From contig QHXH01000129.1 of assembly GCA_003222855.1 (NCBI GenBank), positions 1 to 6,853 of the forward strand: a DNA stretch of 6,853 nt, given 5' to 3'. Below the pieces are notes generated by a model. The model saw nothing but the letters and a program-made list of their open reading frames with translations. It was not told the DNA's origin and did no database searches. Below, in pieces: positions 5,527 through 6,853 of this stretch. This DNA comes from Acidobacteriota bacterium. Lineage in GTDB: Bacteria > Acidobacteriota > Blastocatellia > Pyrinomonadales > Pyrinomonadaceae. Every line of letters begins with the position of its first letter. Within the stretch, counting starts at the first letter, position 1. A program made the translations under genes and the position numbers.

Positions 5527-5548
5527 TTGTGGCAGTAATAAGCCACAA
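5527..5548. promoter_or_regulatory. Perfect 7-bp stem hairpin in the DUF3309-BON gap
   Basis: TTGTGGC (5527-5533) and GCCACAA (5542-5548) are exact complements around an eight-base A-rich loop. A second small palindrome, TTGAGCCTCAA, lies just before it at 5513-5523. There is no T-tract on either side. It may be an mRNA processing or stability element, or an operator, ahead of the second BON gene. Confidence 0.35.
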
Positions 5549-5607
5549 AGCCGCGACGTCGGCCATCGACCGGCAAGCAACACTGCGGCGAAAACGGAAA
5601 GAGGCAA

Positions 5608-6000
5608 GTGACGAGAAAATTGTTTTTGTTACTCACCGGAGTGGGAATTGGCGCTGGTTTAATGTACTTGCTCGATCCTGATCGGGGCCGGCGAAGGCGC
5701 GCACTTATCCGGGACAAGATCGAACATGCGACTAATGAAGCCGAGGAACTTGCAGGGAAGACCTCACGCGATTTGCGCAATCGCGCGCAAGGTGTCATGG
5801 CTGAAATCGAATCGTCAGCGATGGGGAGAGTTTCGGGTGATCATAGTGCCATTGAAATAATCGCTAACAACGGGATCGTTACAGTGGGTGGAGAAGCGTC
5901 GGCTAACGATTTACCCGATCTGCTGGCGGCTCTTCGGGAGGTTCGTGGCGTCCGAGATATGGTCAGCAAACTGAGAGTTCAAGATGAGGCTATTGACTGA
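5608..6000 (+). CDS. Membrane-anchored BON/YtxH-like protein, 130 aa
   Basis: Residues 4-22 form one membrane helix (LFLLLTGVGIGAGLMYLL). It is followed at once by DPDRGRRRRALIRDK, a strongly basic stretch characteristic of YtxH-like proteins, and a helical region containing AGKTSRDLRNRAQG (49-62). The C-terminal part (about 78-125) resembles a compact BON domain: AIEIIANNGIVTVGGEA, a helix (DLPDLLAALREV), and RGVRDMVSKLRV. By the positive-inside rule the basic stretch and BON domain would lie in the cytoplasm, unlike the first BON protein, whose basic side is less clear. The start is GTG 5608, with AGAGG at 5600-5604 and only three bases between, a rather tight spacing. Function is unknown; phospholipid or envelope binding is inferred from the BON family. 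Confidence 0.85.
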   Translation: MTRKLFLLLTGVGIGAGLMYLLDPDRGRRRRALIRDKIEHATNEAEELAGKTSRDLRNRAQGVMAEIESSAMGRVSGDHSAIEIIANNGIVTVGGEASANDLPDLLAALREVRGVRDMVSKLRVQDEAID

Positions 6001-6069
6001 GCCGGACGAGAATCGTCACGAACGGCCCTTCTTTGAAAAATCAGTTGCCTCTCGTGATTAATTGGCTCA

Positions 6070-6123
6070 ATCGAGTGTCCGGTGGGACTCCGTCAGTTAA
6101 CTAACACGCTCCGCTCACTCGAT
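6070..6123. promoter_or_regulatory. 8-bp inverted repeat just upstream of the hydrolase
   Basis: ATCGAGTG (6070-6077) and CACTCGAT (6116-6123) are exact inverted copies 38 nt apart, the right copy ending four bases before the first ATG of the hydrolase. In RNA they could pair and cover the translation start region; in DNA they could be paired regulator sites. Chance is also plausible at this length. Confidence 0.35.
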
Positions 6124-6127
6124 AGAC

Positions 6128-6778
6128 ATGGGCGCGCTGCGACTTTTAATGTCAAGAAAAAAGAAAGACGCACAGGGCATCGCAGAACACAGATCGAAGG
6201 CCGCTTTGCTCCTGATTGATGTGATTAACGACTTTGAATTCGAGGGCGGCGAAAAACTCGCCCGAGCTGCGAACAAAATTGCGAAGAATATCGCTGCACT
6301 TAAGCGACGAGGTAAGGCCGCTGGAATTCCAGTTATCTATCTGAATGACAACTTCGGTAAATGGCAATCCGATTTTCGGAAACTCGTCGAACATTGCGTC
6401 AACAAAGAGTCACGGGGCCGGTCTATAGTCGAGCGACTGTTGCCTGAGCCCGACGATTACTTCGTTTTGAAACCGAAAAATTCGGGGTTCTATTCGACGG
6501 CGCTTGAACTGCTGCTTCGATACCTGGAAGCGAGAACTTTGATTTTATGCGGACTTACAGCGGATAACTGCGTTCTATTCACGGCTGTTGACGCGCACAT
6601 GAGAGACTACGATCTCATTATTCCGTCAGATTGTGTCGCCTCCCAAAGTCCCGGACGCAAGACGCAGGCGCTCGATCTGATTCGTAGAGTTCTCGACGTT
6701 GAAATTACAACTTCACGGAACCTGGATTTGGAAGAACTCGCCGTCATTAAAAAGCCTAACGAAAAAGGGAAACGGTAG
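6128..6778 (+). CDS. Isochorismatase-family cysteine hydrolase, 216 aa
   Basis: An alpha/beta cysteine hydrolase of the isochorismatase/nicotinamidase superfamily. The catalytic triad is visible: D31 in LLLIDVINDF, K115 in VLKPKNSGF, and C148 in GLTADNCVL, preceded by the usual small-residue strand. IPVIYLNDNFGKW (67-79) and FYSTALELLLRYL (121-133) occupy the standard positions, and MRDYDLIIPSDCVAS (158-172) is the typical C-terminal strand block. Length is normal. Substrates in this superfamily include isochorismate, nicotinamide and carbamoylated compounds; the motifs do not distinguish among them. The start is uncertain: neither ATG 6128 nor the in-frame ATG at 6149 (Met8) has a Shine-Dalgarno sequence, and Met8 would fit relatives equally well. 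It lies 127 nt after the BON/YtxH gene, possibly under separate control. Confidence 0.9.
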   Translation: MGALRLLMSRKKKDAQGIAEHRSKAALLLIDVINDFEFEGGEKLARAANKIAKNIAALKRRGKAAGIPVIYLNDNFGKWQSDFRKLVEHCVNKESRGRSIVERLLPEPDDYFVLKPKNSGFYSTALELLLRYLEARTLILCGLTADNCVLFTAVDAHMRDYDLIIPSDCVASQSPGRKTQALDLIRRVLDVEITTSRNLDLEELAVIKKPNEKGKR

Positions 6779-6853
6779 CGACTAAGCAGAGAGGGTTCTC
6801 CGGTTATCTTTTCTGGCCCACAGCAATGGATAACACGTCTGATTCGGATTCGA

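Noticed and set aside
6826..6853. An ATG near the right edge opening MDNTSDSDS as a possible partial gene
   Set aside because: Only nine codons are visible and no ribosome binding site precedes it.

Overview
The window looks like chromosomal DNA of a soil or biofilm Gram-negative bacterium of moderate GC content. Small-protein families such as DUF6496, DUF3309, CsbD and the lmo0937/DUF5670 type, two membrane-anchored BON proteins, and a long palindrome around GGGAGGGC all fit Acidobacteriota, perhaps Blastocatellia/Pyrinomonadaceae. That placement is recalled from family distribution, not demonstrated: there is no rRNA, tRNA or phylogenetic marker here.

Layout. Positions 1-179 hold no gene but carry a 31-pair inverted repeat (19-99) downstream of a minus-strand unit. 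That unit reads leftward: a 38-residue hydrophobic protein (1171-1287), then a 300-residue six-helix membrane protein resembling DUF389 (180-1082). A 317-bp divergent intergenic region (1288-1604) follows, with an exact 16-bp tandem duplication. From there every gene reads rightward: a ferritin-like protein (1605-2195), a regulatory-looking gap with three TTGCTCAT copies and a hairpin (2196-2436), CsbD (2437-2649), two overlapping small membrane proteins (2667-2897 and 2864-3022), a membrane-anchored BON protein (3074-3637), an lmo0937-type protein (3706-3852), a basic DUF6496 protein (3980-4174), a short-chain dehydrogenase with a histone-like N-terminal tail (4248-5234), a DUF3309 protein (5317-5469), a second membrane-anchored BON protein (5608-6000) and an isochorismatase-type cysteine hydrolase (6128-6778).

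The genes have no shared enzymatic pathway. The common theme is inferred: CsbD, the GSP39-like dehydrogenase, BON proteins, ferritin-like proteins and tiny membrane proteins are recurrent members of bacterial general-stress or envelope-stress regulons. The window therefore reads as a stress-protection island. Most of the small genes have their own strong Shine-Dalgarno sequence, whereas the isochorismatase and the DUF389-like gene have none visible. No recombinase, CRISPR array, toxin-antitoxin pair, tRNA or IS element was found. Four genes (38, 52, 48 and 50 codons) lie below common gene-calling cutoffs or need a corrected start; they were read directly from the sequence.
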